Notes under the pieces: model-generated | Seen by the model: the letters and a program-made list of their open reading frames with translations, nothing else | Told to the model about the DNA's origin: nothing | Database searches by the model: none | Program-made: the position numbers and the translations under genes | Part shown: one piece after another, positions 26,180 through 35,541 of the stretch | Numbering within the stretch: position 1 is the first letter of the stretch | Layout of the letters: each line of letters opens with the position of its first letter | Origin: Paenibacillaceae bacterium GAS479 | GTDB taxonomy: Bacteria; Bacillota; Bacilli; Paenibacillales; Paenibacillaceae | Reading direction: 5' to 3' | Assembly (NCBI GenBank): GCA_900105225.1 | Contig: LT629764.1 | Span: forward strand, 260,098 to 324,097 | Length of the DNA stretch: 64,000 nucleotides

Positions 26180-27624
26180 GTTTCCTTCTCCTTCCGCTCC
26201 GGTGCGAGTTGTTCGTAGAGGCCGATATAAGAACTGGCGGAACGGCTCCAGCTGTAATCGTCTCGGGTTCCATTGAGAACGATCCCTTTCCAAACATCCT
26301 CTTTGTTATAAAAACCAATCGCCTCACGGATCGTATACAGCATGTCGTGGGCATTGTAGTTCGTAAAGCTGAAACCGTTGCCCTCGCCAGTATATTCGTT
26401 GTATGGCTGGACGGTGTCCTTAAGTCCTCCGGTCTCGCGAACAATCGGAACCGTACGGTAACGAAGCGCCAGCAATTGACTCAGACCGCAAGGCTCGAAT
26501 TGCGATGGCATAAGGTACATATCCGAGCCAGCGTAGATCCGGCGAGCCAGCGCATCATTGAAGCCGGTTCGAATACTAACCTTGTCATAACGCGAGTGGG
26601 AGGCTGAGCGAAACATCTCTTCGTACTTCCAATCCCCGGAGCCGAGCACAGCGAACTGAACTTCTTCTTCCAACAACTCGCCGAACACGCCGTCGATCAG
26701 ATCGAAGCCCTTCTGCTCCACCAGGCGAGATACAATTCCAATTACCGGCACGTCGGGATTTTGCGGCAAGCCCATTTCCTTCTGAAGAGCCAGCTTATTC
26801 AGCCGCTTTTTATCCAGCGAATCGAGATAAGGAGCACTAATCGCAGCATCGTTCATCGGGTCGAACAACTCCGTGTCGATGCCGTTTACAATCCCACTTA
26901 AGTCACCAGAACGAACTCTAAGGATACCGTCGAGACCCTCGCCATAAAAAGAAGTTTTGATCTCCTCGGCATAGGTTGGGCTGACCGTCGTAAGCTTGTC
27001 CGCGTAGAGCAGGCCGCCCTTCATGCAGTTGGCCGCGTCGTTATGTTCAAGCCCGTCCCATCCGAAAATTTCCGGTCCCATACCGATAAGGTCCATCATC
27101 TCTTGCTTGCCGAATACGCCTTGATACCGCAAGTTGTGGATGGTGAATACCGTCCGGATGCCGGACAGTCGATCATCGTTCCAGTAGCGACGCTTCAGAA
27201 GAAAAGGAATGAGACCTGTCTGCCAGTCATGACAGTGCAGAATATCCCATTGCTCCTCCATACGCCTTGCCGCCTCCAGCACCGCGATGCTGAAGAAGAC
27301 GAACCGCTCGGGGTCATCGTCATAACCATATAATCCTCCGCGGCGGAAGTAATGTTCATTGTCGATTAAGTAATAGGTGACGCCGTCGATTTCACCCTTC
27401 AGTAAGCCGCAATACTGGGAACGCCAGCCAAGATTTACCGAGAACACATCCACCGTTTTGAAATGCTTCAGATGCTCCCAGGGAATCGTTTCGTAATTAG
27501 GAAGAATGACTCGTGCGTCGATGCCTTTGTTCAACAGCGCCTTAGGAAGTGCGCCAGCAACATCGGCCAACCCGCCAGTTTTGGCGAGCGGAACCGCCTC
27601 CGAAGTAGCAAATAATACTTTCAT
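26161..27624 (-). CDS. glgA: Glycogen synthase (ADP-glucose, GT5)
   Basis: 487 residues. Elongates alpha-1,4-glucan from ADP-glucose. The N-terminal domain has the sugar-nucleotide motif KTGGLADVAGALPKAL, and the C-terminal GT-B domain has VSRLVEQKGFDLI and MPSQFEPCGLSQLLALRYRTVPIVRETGGLKDTV with the catalytic Glu. The ATG at 27624 is preceded by GGAGGG. The 15 codons that could be read upstream are not supported. The end overlaps the GH15 start. Confidence 0.96.
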   Translation of the reverse strand: MKVLFATSEAVPLAKTGGLADVAGALPKALLNKGIDARVILPNYETIPWEHLKHFKTVDVFSVNLGWRSQYCGLLKGEIDGVTYYLIDNEHYFRRGGLYGYDDDPERFVFFSIAVLEAARRMEEQWDILHCHDWQTGLIPFLLKRRYWNDDRLSGIRTVFTIHNLRYQGVFGKQEMMDLIGMGPEIFGWDGLEHNDAANCMKGGLLYADKLTTVSPTYAEEIKTSFYGEGLDGILRVRSGDLSGIVNGIDTELFDPMNDAAISAPYLDSLDKKRLNKLALQKEMGLPQNPDVPVIGIVSRLVEQKGFDLIDGVFGELLEEEVQFAVLGSGDWKYEEMFRSASHSRYDKVSIRTGFNDALARRIYAGSDMYLMPSQFEPCGLSQLLALRYRTVPIVRETGGLKDTVQPYNEYTGEGNGFSFTNYNAHDMLYTIREAIGFYNKEDVWKGIVLNGTRDDYSWSRSASSYIGLYEQLAPERKEKETWPVIS

Positions 27625-27648
27625 TCGTATGGTTCCCTCCAAAAATAA

Positions 27649-27694
27649 GCGCTCTTCCCTCTTACGCAAGGCTCTATCTGTAAGGGAAGAGCGC
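27649..27694. repeat. Inverted repeat between glgD and glgA
   Basis: Arms gcgctcttccct (27649-27660) and its complement (27683-27694) enclose a 22-base loop just upstream of glgA. Without a T-tract it is more likely an RNA structure affecting relative glgD/glgA expression than a terminator. A second hairpin spans the glgD stop codon (27708-27735, aaagaaagaccat around the TAA). Confidence 0.55.
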
Positions 27695-27716
27695 CGAATT
27701 TAGTAAAGAAAGACCA

Positions 27717-28829
27717 TTAAATGGTCTTTCTTTTGCCCGCCAGGAAGGGCATGCCTTCCGTGCCGCGGATATCACGTTCCGCTTCAACATTACTTTCCTT
27801 ATCCAAAATGACGCGGTCCAGCCCGGTGCCGGCGCCGATAATTCCATTCTGCATAATAATGCTGTTGCGGATCACCGCTCCCTTACCGACATGCACGCCA
27901 CGAAACAGCACGCTGTTGATAACCGTACCTTCAATCTTGCAGCCATTGGCAATAAGCGAATTTCCGGTTTTGGCTCCCTCGAGGTAACGGGTTGGCGGCT
28001 CATCCTTTGTTTTGGTTAAAATCGCGCCCGGCTTGAAAAATAGCTCGCGGGCAGCGTCCGGCCGCAACAGATCCATGCTCGTGCGATAGTAGGCATCCAC
28101 CGTGTTCACAACGCCGAGATAACCTTCATACAGGTAGCCAAATATCCGCAGGCTGTCTACCCGTGAAAGAATCGCGTGCCGTACCAGATGATCCTGGCCC
28201 TGCGCCAAGGACGTCTGCACGAGATCCATGAGCAGATCCTTTTTCATAACATAGATTTCCATGGAATGGATATCCGTATCCATATTCCCAAAGTGGTCCT
28301 GCATCCCTTTTACACGGCCGCTCTCACCAAGCTCGACCTTGCGTGTTTTGCCACCAAGCAGGTCGGCTTGCTTTTTGCATACGAGAGTAATGTCAGCACC
28401 GTTGTTCTCATGGAAGTCTATCACTGCTTCCAAATCGATATTGCACACCATATGGCTGCGTGTCACGACGACATATTCCAGCTTGCAACGCTGGAAGTAG
28501 TCACGATGTTGGTAGAAGTGGAACAGATCGCCGCGGCTAAGCTCATGAATATTGTCAGTCGCCGGAGGCAGAATGAACAGTCCGCTTTGGCGGGTGTGCA
28601 AATCCCAAGGTCGGCCCGATCCCAGATGATCCATGAGTGAACGGTACTTCGTATGCGCGAACACCGCCACTTTCGAGATACCCGAATTCACCATACTGGA
28701 AAGGATAAAATCAATCAGCCTATAGCGTGCCCCGAATGGAACTGTGGCCGGGCAGCGGTAGGCCGTCAGACTTTCCAGTTCGTCTGTTTCGTGAATCAGG
28801 TTAACGACTCCCATAGCTTTGTTGATCAT
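27717..28829 (-). CDS. glgD: Glucose-1-phosphate adenylyltransferase regulatory subunit GlgD
   Basis: 370 residues. Homolog of GlgC with a degraded nucleotide loop: [36 protein letters not shown] lacks the GGxGxRL motif, as in GlgD subunits of Bacillus. A left-handed beta-helix C-terminus follows ([40 protein letters not shown]). GlgD associates with GlgC and raises its activity. Starts in a 4-base ATGA overlap with glgC. The start also has GAGGAGG. Confidence 0.94.
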   Translation of the reverse strand: MINKAMGVVNLIHETDELESLTAYRCPATVPFGARYRLIDFILSSMVNSGISKVAVFAHTKYRSLMDHLGSGRPWDLHTRQSGLFILPPATDNIHELSRGDLFHFYQHRDYFQRCKLEYVVVTRSHMVCNIDLEAVIDFHENNGADITLVCKKQADLLGGKTRKVELGESGRVKGMQDHFGNMDTDIHSMEIYVMKKDLLMDLVQTSLAQGQDHLVRHAILSRVDSLRIFGYLYEGYLGVVNTVDAYYRTSMDLLRPDAARELFFKPGAILTKTKDEPPTRYLEGAKTGNSLIANGCKIEGTVINSVLFRGVHVGKGAVIRNSIIMQNGIIGAGTGLDRVILDKESNVEAERDIRGTEGMPFLAGKRKTI

Positions 28830-29992
28830 GGCAGCGGTACCTCCTCGAGCGATTGGATTAAGCTTACCTTCTCGTCGCTGCCAACGACGCCGATATCACG
28901 GCTATCCGGGGAACCAAGCATAACTCCTGGCTCCAAAACAGCATTTTCGCCTACGATGGTGCGATACACCTTGGCGCCTGCGCCGATGACGGCTCCCGGC
29001 ATAATGACGGATTCCTCGATCACACTGCCTTCGCCGATCTCTACGCCGCTGAACAACACCGAGCGATTTACTTCACCTTCGATGATGCATCCCTCTGAAA
29101 TCATCGATTCCGTGACGGACGCCGCTGGCGAAACATAATGAGCGGGCCGATTATGCCTCGTAGAATAGATGCGCCAGTCGCTGTCACCGAGATCAAGCAA
29201 GGGCTCATCGCCGAGCAGATCCATATGAGCCTCCCATAGACTTTCGATCGTGCCGACATCCTTCCAATAACCCTTGAACGGATACATATGAAGCATAATG
29301 TCATCCTCAAGCATTGCCGGAATGATATCTTTGCCGAAGTCATGAGAGGACTTACGGTTAGCCTCGTCGCGAATGAGATACCGCTGAAGCACCTTCCAGT
29401 TGAAAATATATACTCCCATAGAGACGACGTTGCTGACAGGATGTTTAGGCTTCTCCTCAAAATCGGTAATTCGGCAGTTGTCGCCGATGATCATCGTACC
29501 GAATCGGCTTGCCTCCTTGATGTCGACTTCAAGACCAGCTACGGTCACATCCGCGCCTATCTCCTTGTGATGCTCAAGCATCTGCTCATAGTCCATTTTG
29601 TAAATATGATCACCGGAAATAATGAGCACGTATTCGGGTTCATAACGGTCAATGAAACCCATGTTTTGGTAAATGGCGTTGGCTGTTCCCTTATACCAGT
29701 CGCCCCCCTTGGACTTTACATAAGGCGGCAGTACGGCCATTCCGCCATCGCTGCGGTCAAGGCCCCAAGGGCTGCCTATGCCTAAATATCGATTCAGCAC
29801 GAGCGGCTGATATTGGGTCAGCACACCTACGGTGTCGATTCCCGAGTGCATGCAATTACTGAGCGTAAAATCAATGATCCGGTATTTACCTCCGAAGTGG
29901 ACGGCCGGTTTGGCCAAATCCTTTGTGAGCACGCCTAAGCGTTTGCCTTCTCCCCCGGCAAGCAACATGGCAATCATTTCTTTTTGGCCCAT
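28826..29992 (-). CDS. glgC: Glucose-1-phosphate adenylyltransferase catalytic subunit
   Basis: 388 residues. Makes ADP-glucose from ATP and glucose-1-phosphate. It has [39 protein letters not shown], the substrate motif [23 protein letters not shown]-type [11 protein letters not shown], and the beta-helix [27 protein letters not shown]. The ATG at 29992 has GAGGAG nine bases upstream. It lies between glgB (17-base gap) and glgD (overlap). Confidence 0.96.
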   Translation of the reverse strand: MGQKEMIAMLLAGGEGKRLGVLTKDLAKPAVHFGGKYRIIDFTLSNCMHSGIDTVGVLTQYQPLVLNRYLGIGSPWGLDRSDGGMAVLPPYVKSKGGDWYKGTANAIYQNMGFIDRYEPEYVLIISGDHIYKMDYEQMLEHHKEIGADVTVAGLEVDIKEASRFGTMIIGDNCRITDFEEKPKHPVSNVVSMGVYIFNWKVLQRYLIRDEANRKSSHDFGKDIIPAMLEDDIMLHMYPFKGYWKDVGTIESLWEAHMDLLGDEPLLDLGDSDWRIYSTRHNRPAHYVSPAASVTESMISEGCIIEGEVNRSVLFSGVEIGEGSVIEESVIMPGAVIGAGAKVYRTIVGENAVLEPGVMLGSPDSRDIGVVGSDEKVSLIQSLEEVPLP

Positions 29993-30009
29993 GATCCCAA
30001 CTCCTCGTG

Positions 30010-31926
30010 TCAATGTGTTCCCCGCGGCTGGAACTCTAGAAGTTGGAAGGACAGCGGGGGCAGGTGCAGGTTAAGACTGTAATCTTGGCCATGCATTGGT
30101 GCTGCCGTGCTGGTATAACGGGCCGAAAGCCCCTGAGAGGAGCCCCCGAATTGGGAATCGTCGCTGTGCAGGAGGAGCTTGAAGCGCCCTTTGTCCGGTA
30201 CTCCGACTTGGTATTCCCCATAATCGTTGCTCGAGAAGTTGGCGACAGTGACCGTGTAGCCACCGCTCCGCCCTCTACGGATGAATGAGATTACGCTCTG
30301 CTCGGCATTGTTCACATCGATCCACTGGAAACCGGCCGGATCGAAATCCTGCTCCCACAAAACGCTTTGCTTGCGGTACAGTCCGTTCAGCTTCCGCACG
30401 TACTGCTGCATGCTCTTGTGAGAATCGTACTGGAGGACCATCCAGTCGAGAGAGTCGCTATCCTTCCATTCGTCGAATTGACCGAATTCTCCTCCCATGA
30501 ATAGTAGTTTCTTGCCGGGATGTGTCATCCAGAATCCATAGAAAAGTCGGAGACCGGCAAACTTCTCTTCGTAACTTCCAGGCATTTTGTTCAGCAGGGA
30601 CTTTTTGCCATGGACAACCTCATCGTGAGAGAGCGGCAAGATAAAATTCTCTGTGTAAGCATACATCATGGCAAAAGTAAGTAAATTGTGGCGATTCGAC
30701 CTCTCGGACGGCTCAAGTTGCATGTAGCGGAGCATATCGTTCATCCAGCCCATATTCCACTTGAAGTTGAAACCGAGTCCTCCTTCATGAACCGGCGCCG
30801 TGATGCCAGGCTCGGAAGAGCTGTCTTCTGCTATCATGAGCGTATTCGGGAAATAGTGAAAAACTGCCTTATTGAGCTTTTTCAAAAACTCGTCCGCCTC
30901 AAGATTACGCGTTCCGCCATATTTGTTGCGCGTCTGCTGCTCCGGTGTTTTGTCCATCGTCAGATCCCTCATGCTGGCAACCGCGTCCACGCGCAAGCCG
31001 TCGATATGGAACATATCCATCCAGTACAGCGCATTGGAAATGAGGAAGCTCTGCACCTCTGTTCGACCGTAGTCGAAAGCATTCGTTCCCCAAAGCGGTT
31101 TTTCCGCGAGCCGCGAATCGCTTCCTTCGAAGATCGGCGTGCCGTCGAACTCGCGCAGCCCCTGTTCATCTTTGCAAAAATGGGCCGGTACCCAGTCGAG
31201 AATGACGCCAATGCCTTTGCGGTGGCAGCGATCAATGAACTTCATCAGGCTCTTAGGTGAGCCGTACCGCGCCGATGGAGCGAAAAACCCAGTAATCTGG
31301 TAACCCCATGATTTATCAAAAGGATGCTCCGCCAGCGGCATAAGCTCGATATGGGTGTAACCCATCTTCACGACATAGTCGAGAATTTCTCCGCCGATCT
31401 CATCGTAGCTGTAAAAAATCTCTTCGCCCTTGATTTTCCAAGTTCCAAAATGCATTTCATAAATGAGCATTGGCTGGTCGTAAGCTGCGGTTTCTTGCTT
31501 GCGTACTTGCCACTCCTCATCCTTCCACTTGTATCCGGACAGATCACCAACGACGGAGGCGGTACCGGGGCGAAGCTCGCTCATGAATGCGAATGGATCG
31601 GCCTTCAGCAGCTTGCGCCCATCACGGGCCAGAATCTCGTATTTGTACAAATCTCCAGGCTTAATGCCGGGAATAAACAGCGTCCAAACACCGGTTCCAC
31701 CGATCTCCTCCATCCCATGCTCGGAGCCTTTCCAGTCGTTGAAGTCGCCTACGACGCCAATCTCGACGGCATTAGGCGCCCACACCGTGAAGCGGACTCC
31801 CTTGCGCCGGTTCTCTAGTGCGATATGCGCCCCGAAAGTGCGGTAAGCGAAGTTATTCTCACCCCGGTTAAACAGATAAACATCCTTTAATAATTCATTG
31901 TCTTCTTTTACACTAACAGTCGGCAT
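30010..31926 (-). CDS. glgB: 1,4-alpha-glucan branching enzyme (GH13)
   Basis: 638 residues. A CBM48 N-terminal module ([23 protein letters not shown]) is followed by a (beta/alpha)8 domain with the catalytic Asp in [12 protein letters not shown], Glu in [12 protein letters not shown] and the stabilising Asp in [18 protein letters not shown]-terminal beta domain ends the protein. The ATG at 31926 is preceded by GGAGGTG. First gene of glgB-C-D-A-GH15. B. subtilis has glgB-C-D-A-P with a phosphorylase at the end. Confidence 0.96.
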   Translation of the reverse strand: MPTVSVKEDNELLKDVYLFNRGENNFAYRTFGAHIALENRRKGVRFTVWAPNAVEIGVVGDFNDWKGSEHGMEEIGGTGVWTLFIPGIKPGDLYKYEILARDGRKLLKADPFAFMSELRPGTASVVGDLSGYKWKDEEWQVRKQETAAYDQPMLIYEMHFGTWKIKGEEIFYSYDEIGGEILDYVVKMGYTHIELMPLAEHPFDKSWGYQITGFFAPSARYGSPKSLMKFIDRCHRKGIGVILDWVPAHFCKDEQGLREFDGTPIFEGSDSRLAEKPLWGTNAFDYGRTEVQSFLISNALYWMDMFHIDGLRVDAVASMRDLTMDKTPEQQTRNKYGGTRNLEADEFLKKLNKAVFHYFPNTLMIAEDSSSEPGITAPVHEGGLGFNFKWNMGWMNDMLRYMQLEPSERSNRHNLLTFAMMYAYTENFILPLSHDEVVHGKKSLLNKMPGSYEEKFAGLRLFYGFWMTHPGKKLLFMGGEFGQFDEWKDSDSLDWMVLQYDSHKSMQQYVRKLNGLYRKQSVLWEQDFDPAGFQWIDVNNAEQSVISFIRRGRSGGYTVTVANFSSNDYGEYQVGVPDKGRFKLLLHSDDSQFGGSSQGLSARYTSTAAPMHGQDYSLNLHLPPLSFQLLEFQPRGTH

Positions 31927-32213
31927 GGGAACACCTCCGGAGAATAATAGATCAGGCAAGCAGCAATTGCGAATATAAGAAAACTCTATGTTGTCGATAT
32001 TGTGAACATTTTTGATATTGCGATAAGGAAACTCTTTAGTGTCGAGAAAGCGAGTCTTTACAGCATCGAGATAGCGAACCCTTGATGATTTTCGAGGTTT
32101 TTTTTATGCTATTTTCTCCCGCAGGCATGTAAATTGGAATTTTAAAGGTTATTAACCGTTAAATGTATCCACTTTCATGAACTACTTACCCTTACCATTT
32201 ACCCTTCGTAAAT

Positions 32214-32394
32214 GTTTGCAAACCAGTGCGCAGCTTAAGCTGCAGAGGCAGTTGTTAGCCAGAGCATAGCTTAAACTGCAGGAGTAGTTGTACAAGAGAA
32301 CATAGTTGGAACTGCAGAAACACTTGCATAAAAGAACATAATTTGAGCTACAGGCACAGTTGCATAAGAGAGCATAGCCTGAGCTACAGTCAGC
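32214..32394. repeat. Degenerate 36-bp tandem repeat array
   Basis: About five units. Four start at 32251, 32287, 32323 and 32359, an exact 36-base step, with a poorer first unit near 32214. The unit consensus is about cagttgcataagagagcata followed by gcttgagctacagg. Units differ at up to a third of positions, yet the phase is kept. No spacers, so not a CRISPR array. Confidence 0.8.
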
Positions 32395-32696
32395 ACTAGT
32401 CGCTGCAAAATTTATTCCTTTTGTTATAGAAAGTTATTCTCTTCCAAAAAAGCTTTTCCCTTCTTGAAGGTTTTTCATTTTTAACAGCAGTCGTCCTTTA
32501 GTCTCAAAATCTTCGTCCACTGGATGGTATATTGAAGGGGATTTTATCGAATACCGAAACCCTCTCCTGCTCGGTTACCCTAGAGCTGATGGATTTAAGC
32601 CTTGCTCTTCTGATACATTAGATTTGAGCTGATTTATAGAAATCTTCGGCTCCTGAATGTTATATTAGAGTTGATGTAATCGGTCGTGAAGCACAC

Positions 32697-32753
32697 GCCG
32701 CTTTAATGCAATCTACACCCGTTTTGGGTGAAATTGCATTGAAGCGGCTTTTT
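32697..32753 (+). terminator. Terminator-like hairpin upstream of the nuclease-wHTH gene
   Basis: A long stem (gccgctttaatgcaat...attgcattgaagcggc, with inner acacccg/tgggt pairing) is followed by ttttt on the plus strand, 62 bases before the ATG at 32815. No plus-strand gene lies upstream for several kilobases, so it may end a small RNA or act as an attenuator for the next gene. Confidence 0.75.
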
Positions 32754-32814
32754 GTTTGCCAGAAAGGCTCTATTTTGCATGGAGCATACTAACAAAAGAG
32801 AGGAATGAGATTAG

Positions 32815-33468
32815 ATGAATCGCTTTGAAACCGCTTATGAGGAATGGATGCAAACATGCATAGGCAAGGAGGAAAATCTAAGAAGACGCGAGCTGCTGGA
32901 GAAGGGGTTAGGTCACGGCACAGTAGAATTTCTGCGTACCGTCTGGTTTCCGACTGTAAAAACGTTCAACCACCTGCATCCAGAATGGGAGGTTCGGGAT
33001 TTTAACAATGGCTACCGCTACTTAGACCTTGCCTACATACCAAGCAGCGATGTCAAGGGAGGAATCGAGATCCAGGGCTTCGGTCCGCATGCACGCGATC
33101 TCGATGTCAGACGATTCAAAGACTTATGTTGGAGGCATTGCCTGCTGGCAATGGATGATTGGCTCTTTCTTCCGATAGCCTACCTCTCGATAATAGAGGA
33201 GCCTAAGCGCTGCCAACAACTAGTGCTATCTTTTATTGGGAAGTTTGTCGCAGTTGAAGTGCCTCTTGACCTGACGAGCTTAGAAGCAGAAACGATCCGC
33301 TTCGCCAGAAGGCTGCTTCGGCCTTTTAGCCCTACGGAGCTAGCCGTACATTTAAGGGTAACCGACACCTATGCAAGAAGAGTACTTTTCAAACTTACTG
33401 AACTTAAGTTGTTGGATGTTCACAGCGGCAAGCAACGTTTCCGCACATACAGTTTGCCAAGCTCATAG
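32815..33468 (+). CDS. PD-(D/E)XK nuclease-like protein with C-terminal winged helix
   Basis: 217 residues, with AGAGAGGAATGAG upstream of the ATG. Residues about 60-125 resemble the Vsr/DUF559 type of PD-(D/E)XK fold: RYLDLAYIP (acidic residue), then GGIEIQGFGPHARDLDVRRFKDLCWRHCLL (E-x-Q-G, H, D, R). The motif lysine is Gln here, so activity is uncertain. The C-terminus (about 160-217) is a winged helix: FSPTELAVHLRVTDTYARRVLFKLTELKLLDV. The layout recalls proteins often annotated 'transcriptional regulator' in many copies per Paenibacillus genome (recollection, not checked). It stands alone between two tandem-repeat arrays. Confidence 0.6.
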   Translation: MNRFETAYEEWMQTCIGKEENLRRRELLEKGLGHGTVEFLRTVWFPTVKTFNHLHPEWEVRDFNNGYRYLDLAYIPSSDVKGGIEIQGFGPHARDLDVRRFKDLCWRHCLLAMDDWLFLPIAYLSIIEEPKRCQQLVLSFIGKFVAVEVPLDLTSLEAETIRFARRLLRPFSPTELAVHLRVTDTYARRVLFKLTELKLLDVHSGKQRFRTYSLPSS

Positions 33469-33689
33469 ATTATCACCTTTATACGTAACGAAACTGAGAA
33501 GCTTTATTCCGGCAAATTGGCAAGCTTTTGAAACGTAACGAAACTGAGGAACGCTATTGAGGCAATACGATGGTAATATCATCATTTTCGCCCCGAATAA
33601 GACCGCTCAGTTTCGTTAGACGATTCGCACCCTGTTTTGAGCAGAAATAAGCTCTCTGAGTTCCGTTAGCTATGGATTAATGGTCGGGC

Positions 33690-33965
33690 GGACACGTGAT
33701 GAGCCTCTCTCCTGCGTGATTAGTCTAGTTAAGACACGTTGAGTTTCCCTCGTGCGTGGGTGGCCTAGTTAAAGCGTGATGAGTTTCTCTTGTGCTCGAT
33801 TAGTCTAGTTAAAACACGTTGAGTTTCTCTCGTGCGTGGGTGGTCTAGTTAAAGCGCGATGAGCTTCCCTCGTGAATGACTGGTCTAGTTAAAGCGAGAT
33901 GAGCTTCCCTCGTGCGTGATTAGTCTACTTATTGCGCGATGAGTTTCTCTCGTGCATAAGCTGAC
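33690..33965. repeat. 40-bp tandem repeat array, seven units
   Basis: The TGAG landmark recurs at 33700, 33740, 33780, 33820, 33860, 33900 and 33940, an exact 40-base step. Unit consensus is about tgagtttctctcgtgcgtga followed by ttagtctagttaaagcgcga. Units 1-2 and 3-4 form an 80-bp dimer duplication (alternating gattagtctag and gggtggtctag forms). No spacers of unique sequence. Confidence 0.88.
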
Positions 33966-33990
33966 GAGTCCACACGAGAAAAATGCACAA

Positions 33991-34025
33991 AAAAAACTCT
34001 GGCTACTAAGCAGCCAGAGTTTTTT
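33991..34025 (-). terminator. Terminator downstream of bdbC
   Basis: 9-bp stem (actctggct / agccagagt) flanked by an A-run and a T-run, so it works in either direction. It lies about 145 bases after the bdbC stop on the minus strand. Confidence 0.8.
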
Positions 34026-34168
34026 CAAATGTGTACGGGTTAGAGCTCGTCCTAGAGTTGTCCCAGAGAAAGCACCGATTTCCGTTCCCTACTTCCTGGG
34101 CAGGTTGCCCTTAGGAGCTTAGGAGCTGCTTTTCAGGTTGCTCTTGGCGGCTGCTTCTCAAGTTGCTC

Positions 34169-34642
34169 TTAACGGCGGCCTTTGATGTGCAGGCAAGCGA
34201 GAATCATCGTAAACGCCGTCAGCGACAACAGCGGAATCGTAATGAATCCGAACCAGTTCAGGTAATCCCTGTTGCAAGGAACTCCTGATTTGCATGGCAC
34301 GATGCCCGACAGATCCGGGAACCAAATGAGCATATTGTGATACAGAGCAATCGCAATGCCAATCCAGGCCAGCGGGATCACATAACGGGTAATCGAGCGA
34401 TCACCCTTGTAAACCGCGACGCCCAGTATAATAGCCAGCGGGTACATAAAGATGCGCTGGTACCAGCAAAGATCACAAGGGATAAAGCCCTTTATTTCGC
34501 TAAGATATAAGCTGCCCAGTGTGGCCGTCAGTGCGATAATCCAGGCAAAATAGAACCGGTATCGCTCCCAAAAGCCGAGATACTCCACCTCATCGTCATA
34601 TTCATCTTCATCGGAGGCTGCTTGTTGGTTCCAATTCTCCAT
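34169..34642 (-). CDS. bdbC: Disulfide oxidoreductase BdbC/DsbB family
   Basis: 157 residues with four membrane helices. It re-oxidises the extracytoplasmic thiol oxidase BdbD and passes electrons to quinone. The two redox pairs are FIPCDLCWYQR (CxxC) and VPCKSGVPCN in the second outer loop. The acidic N-terminal tail (DEDEYDDEVEYLG) is unusual but probably harmless. Downstream partner of bdbD, 26 bases apart. Confidence 0.9.
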   Translation of the reverse strand: MENWNQQAASDEDEYDDEVEYLGFWERYRFYFAWIIALTATLGSLYLSEIKGFIPCDLCWYQRIFMYPLAIILGVAVYKGDRSITRYVIPLAWIGIAIALYHNMLIWFPDLSGIVPCKSGVPCNRDYLNWFGFITIPLLSLTAFTMILACLHIKGRR

Positions 34643-34668
34643 GGTTAATCATTCTCCTTGTTTGGATC

Positions 34669-35388
34669 TTATTGGAGCTTGCTCTCAATCGCAGCCTTGA
34701 TGTCTCCGTAACTTCTGAATTCGATTTGTTGGCCATTAACGAACAAGGTCGGCGTGCCAGGAATTTTAAGCGTCTGTTCCGCTAGCTTTTTTTGATCGTC
34801 GATTTTATCCTCGCCAACCTTCGCATCGATGTCGCTGGCCAGCTTGTCAAAGTCGATGTCGAGCTTCGCATCCTTCGCGATTTGCACCATTCTCTCTGGA
34901 GTGGCCCATAAAGTTTGTTCATCGCCCTGATTGGCGTATATCGCATCGTTGTAAGACCAGAAGGCATCTGGATTTTGCAGATACACCGACTCAGCAGCAA
35001 TAGCAGCTGTTTTAGAGCCAGGTCCAATAAAAGCATAATTGGCAAAATACAGAGCTACTTTTCCCGGTTCAATAAAATCTTTGACGAGATCCGGTTTCAC
35101 TTGTACCGAGAAAGCTCTGCAGGCATCACAAGTGTAATCCCCGAATTCAACCAGTTTGACCGGAGCGTTCTCATCGCCAAGACGAGGAAGCTCGCTATAA
35201 TTGAATTCATAGGGCTCAGACAATGTTTTGGAGTCCTTAGATGAGTTGTTGATGCCCAAAATGATGACAACCGCAATGAAAGCAAAGGCGATAGTCAGCC
35301 AGATTAAGCCCCCGTTCCCTTTTTTCTTTTTGGAAGGAGGTACGTAAGCGAATTTCTTTCTCTTCTTGCTGGAATTAGATTGGCCCAA
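34669..35388 (-). CDS. bdbD: Thiol-disulfide oxidoreductase BdbD/DsbA family
   Basis: 239 residues. A basic N-terminus (KKRKKFAYVPPSKKKK) is followed by a membrane anchor LIWLTIAFAFIAVVIILGI, then a DsbA-type thioredoxin fold with active site DYTCDACRAFS, a helical insertion and the cis-Pro loop IPGTPTLFVNG. It introduces disulfides into exported proteins. TTG start at 35388 with AGGGAG nine bases upstream. Pairs with bdbC. The secreted barnase-like RNase nearby has two cysteines that could be a substrate. Confidence 0.9.
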   Translation of the reverse strand: MGQSNSSKKRKKFAYVPPSKKKKGNGGLIWLTIAFAFIAVVIILGINNSSKDSKTLSEPYEFNYSELPRLGDENAPVKLVEFGDYTCDACRAFSVQVKPDLVKDFIEPGKVALYFANYAFIGPGSKTAAIAAESVYLQNPDAFWSYNDAIYANQGDEQTLWATPERMVQIAKDAKLDIDFDKLASDIDAKVGEDKIDDQKKLAEQTLKIPGTPTLFVNGQQIEFRSYGDIKAAIESKLQ

Positions 35389-35541
35389 GAGGATGTTCTC
35401 CCTTCAATTGTCAGGCTGGAAAATATGAAGCCCATATTACACTAGCCTTAGATACTTACTAAAGTATAGATACCATGTACGAACAGCGTCAAGCGTAGAA
35501 AGTTTAGTTTTCGGGCGAATATATCGACGATTGTGTGAAGC

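Larger units (their letters stand above)
31927..32814. other. Long non-coding stretch upstream of glgB and of the nuclease-wHTH gene
   Basis: 888 bases with no credible gene on either strand. It holds, in order: degenerate ~24-base repeats with a TCGAgAtAGcGAa-like core (31990-32080), a T-run at 32099-32106, the 36-base repeat array (32214-32394), AT-rich sequence with three loose copies of TTAGAGCTGATG (32580-32680), and a terminator-like hairpin (32697-32753) just before the next gene. The glg promoter must be at the left edge but no clean -35/-10 pair stood out. Confidence 0.6.
33469..34168. other. Non-coding stretch with short dispersed repeats and a tandem array
   Basis: 700 bases without a credible gene. 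Left part: two direct copies of taacgaaactgag (near 33485 and 33535) and two inverted, slightly diverged copies (near 33607 and 33656). Middle: the 40-bp array. Right: a terminator at 33991 and unremarkable sequence up to the bdbC stop. Confidence 0.65.

Noticed and set aside
25133-26218. 361-codon plus-strand frame opposite the GH15 gene
   Set aside because: Shadow of a strongly supported minus-strand gene, with no start signal.
32214-33965. CRISPR array
   Set aside because: The 36- and 40-base periods are contiguous degenerate repeats with no unique spacers, and no cas gene is near.
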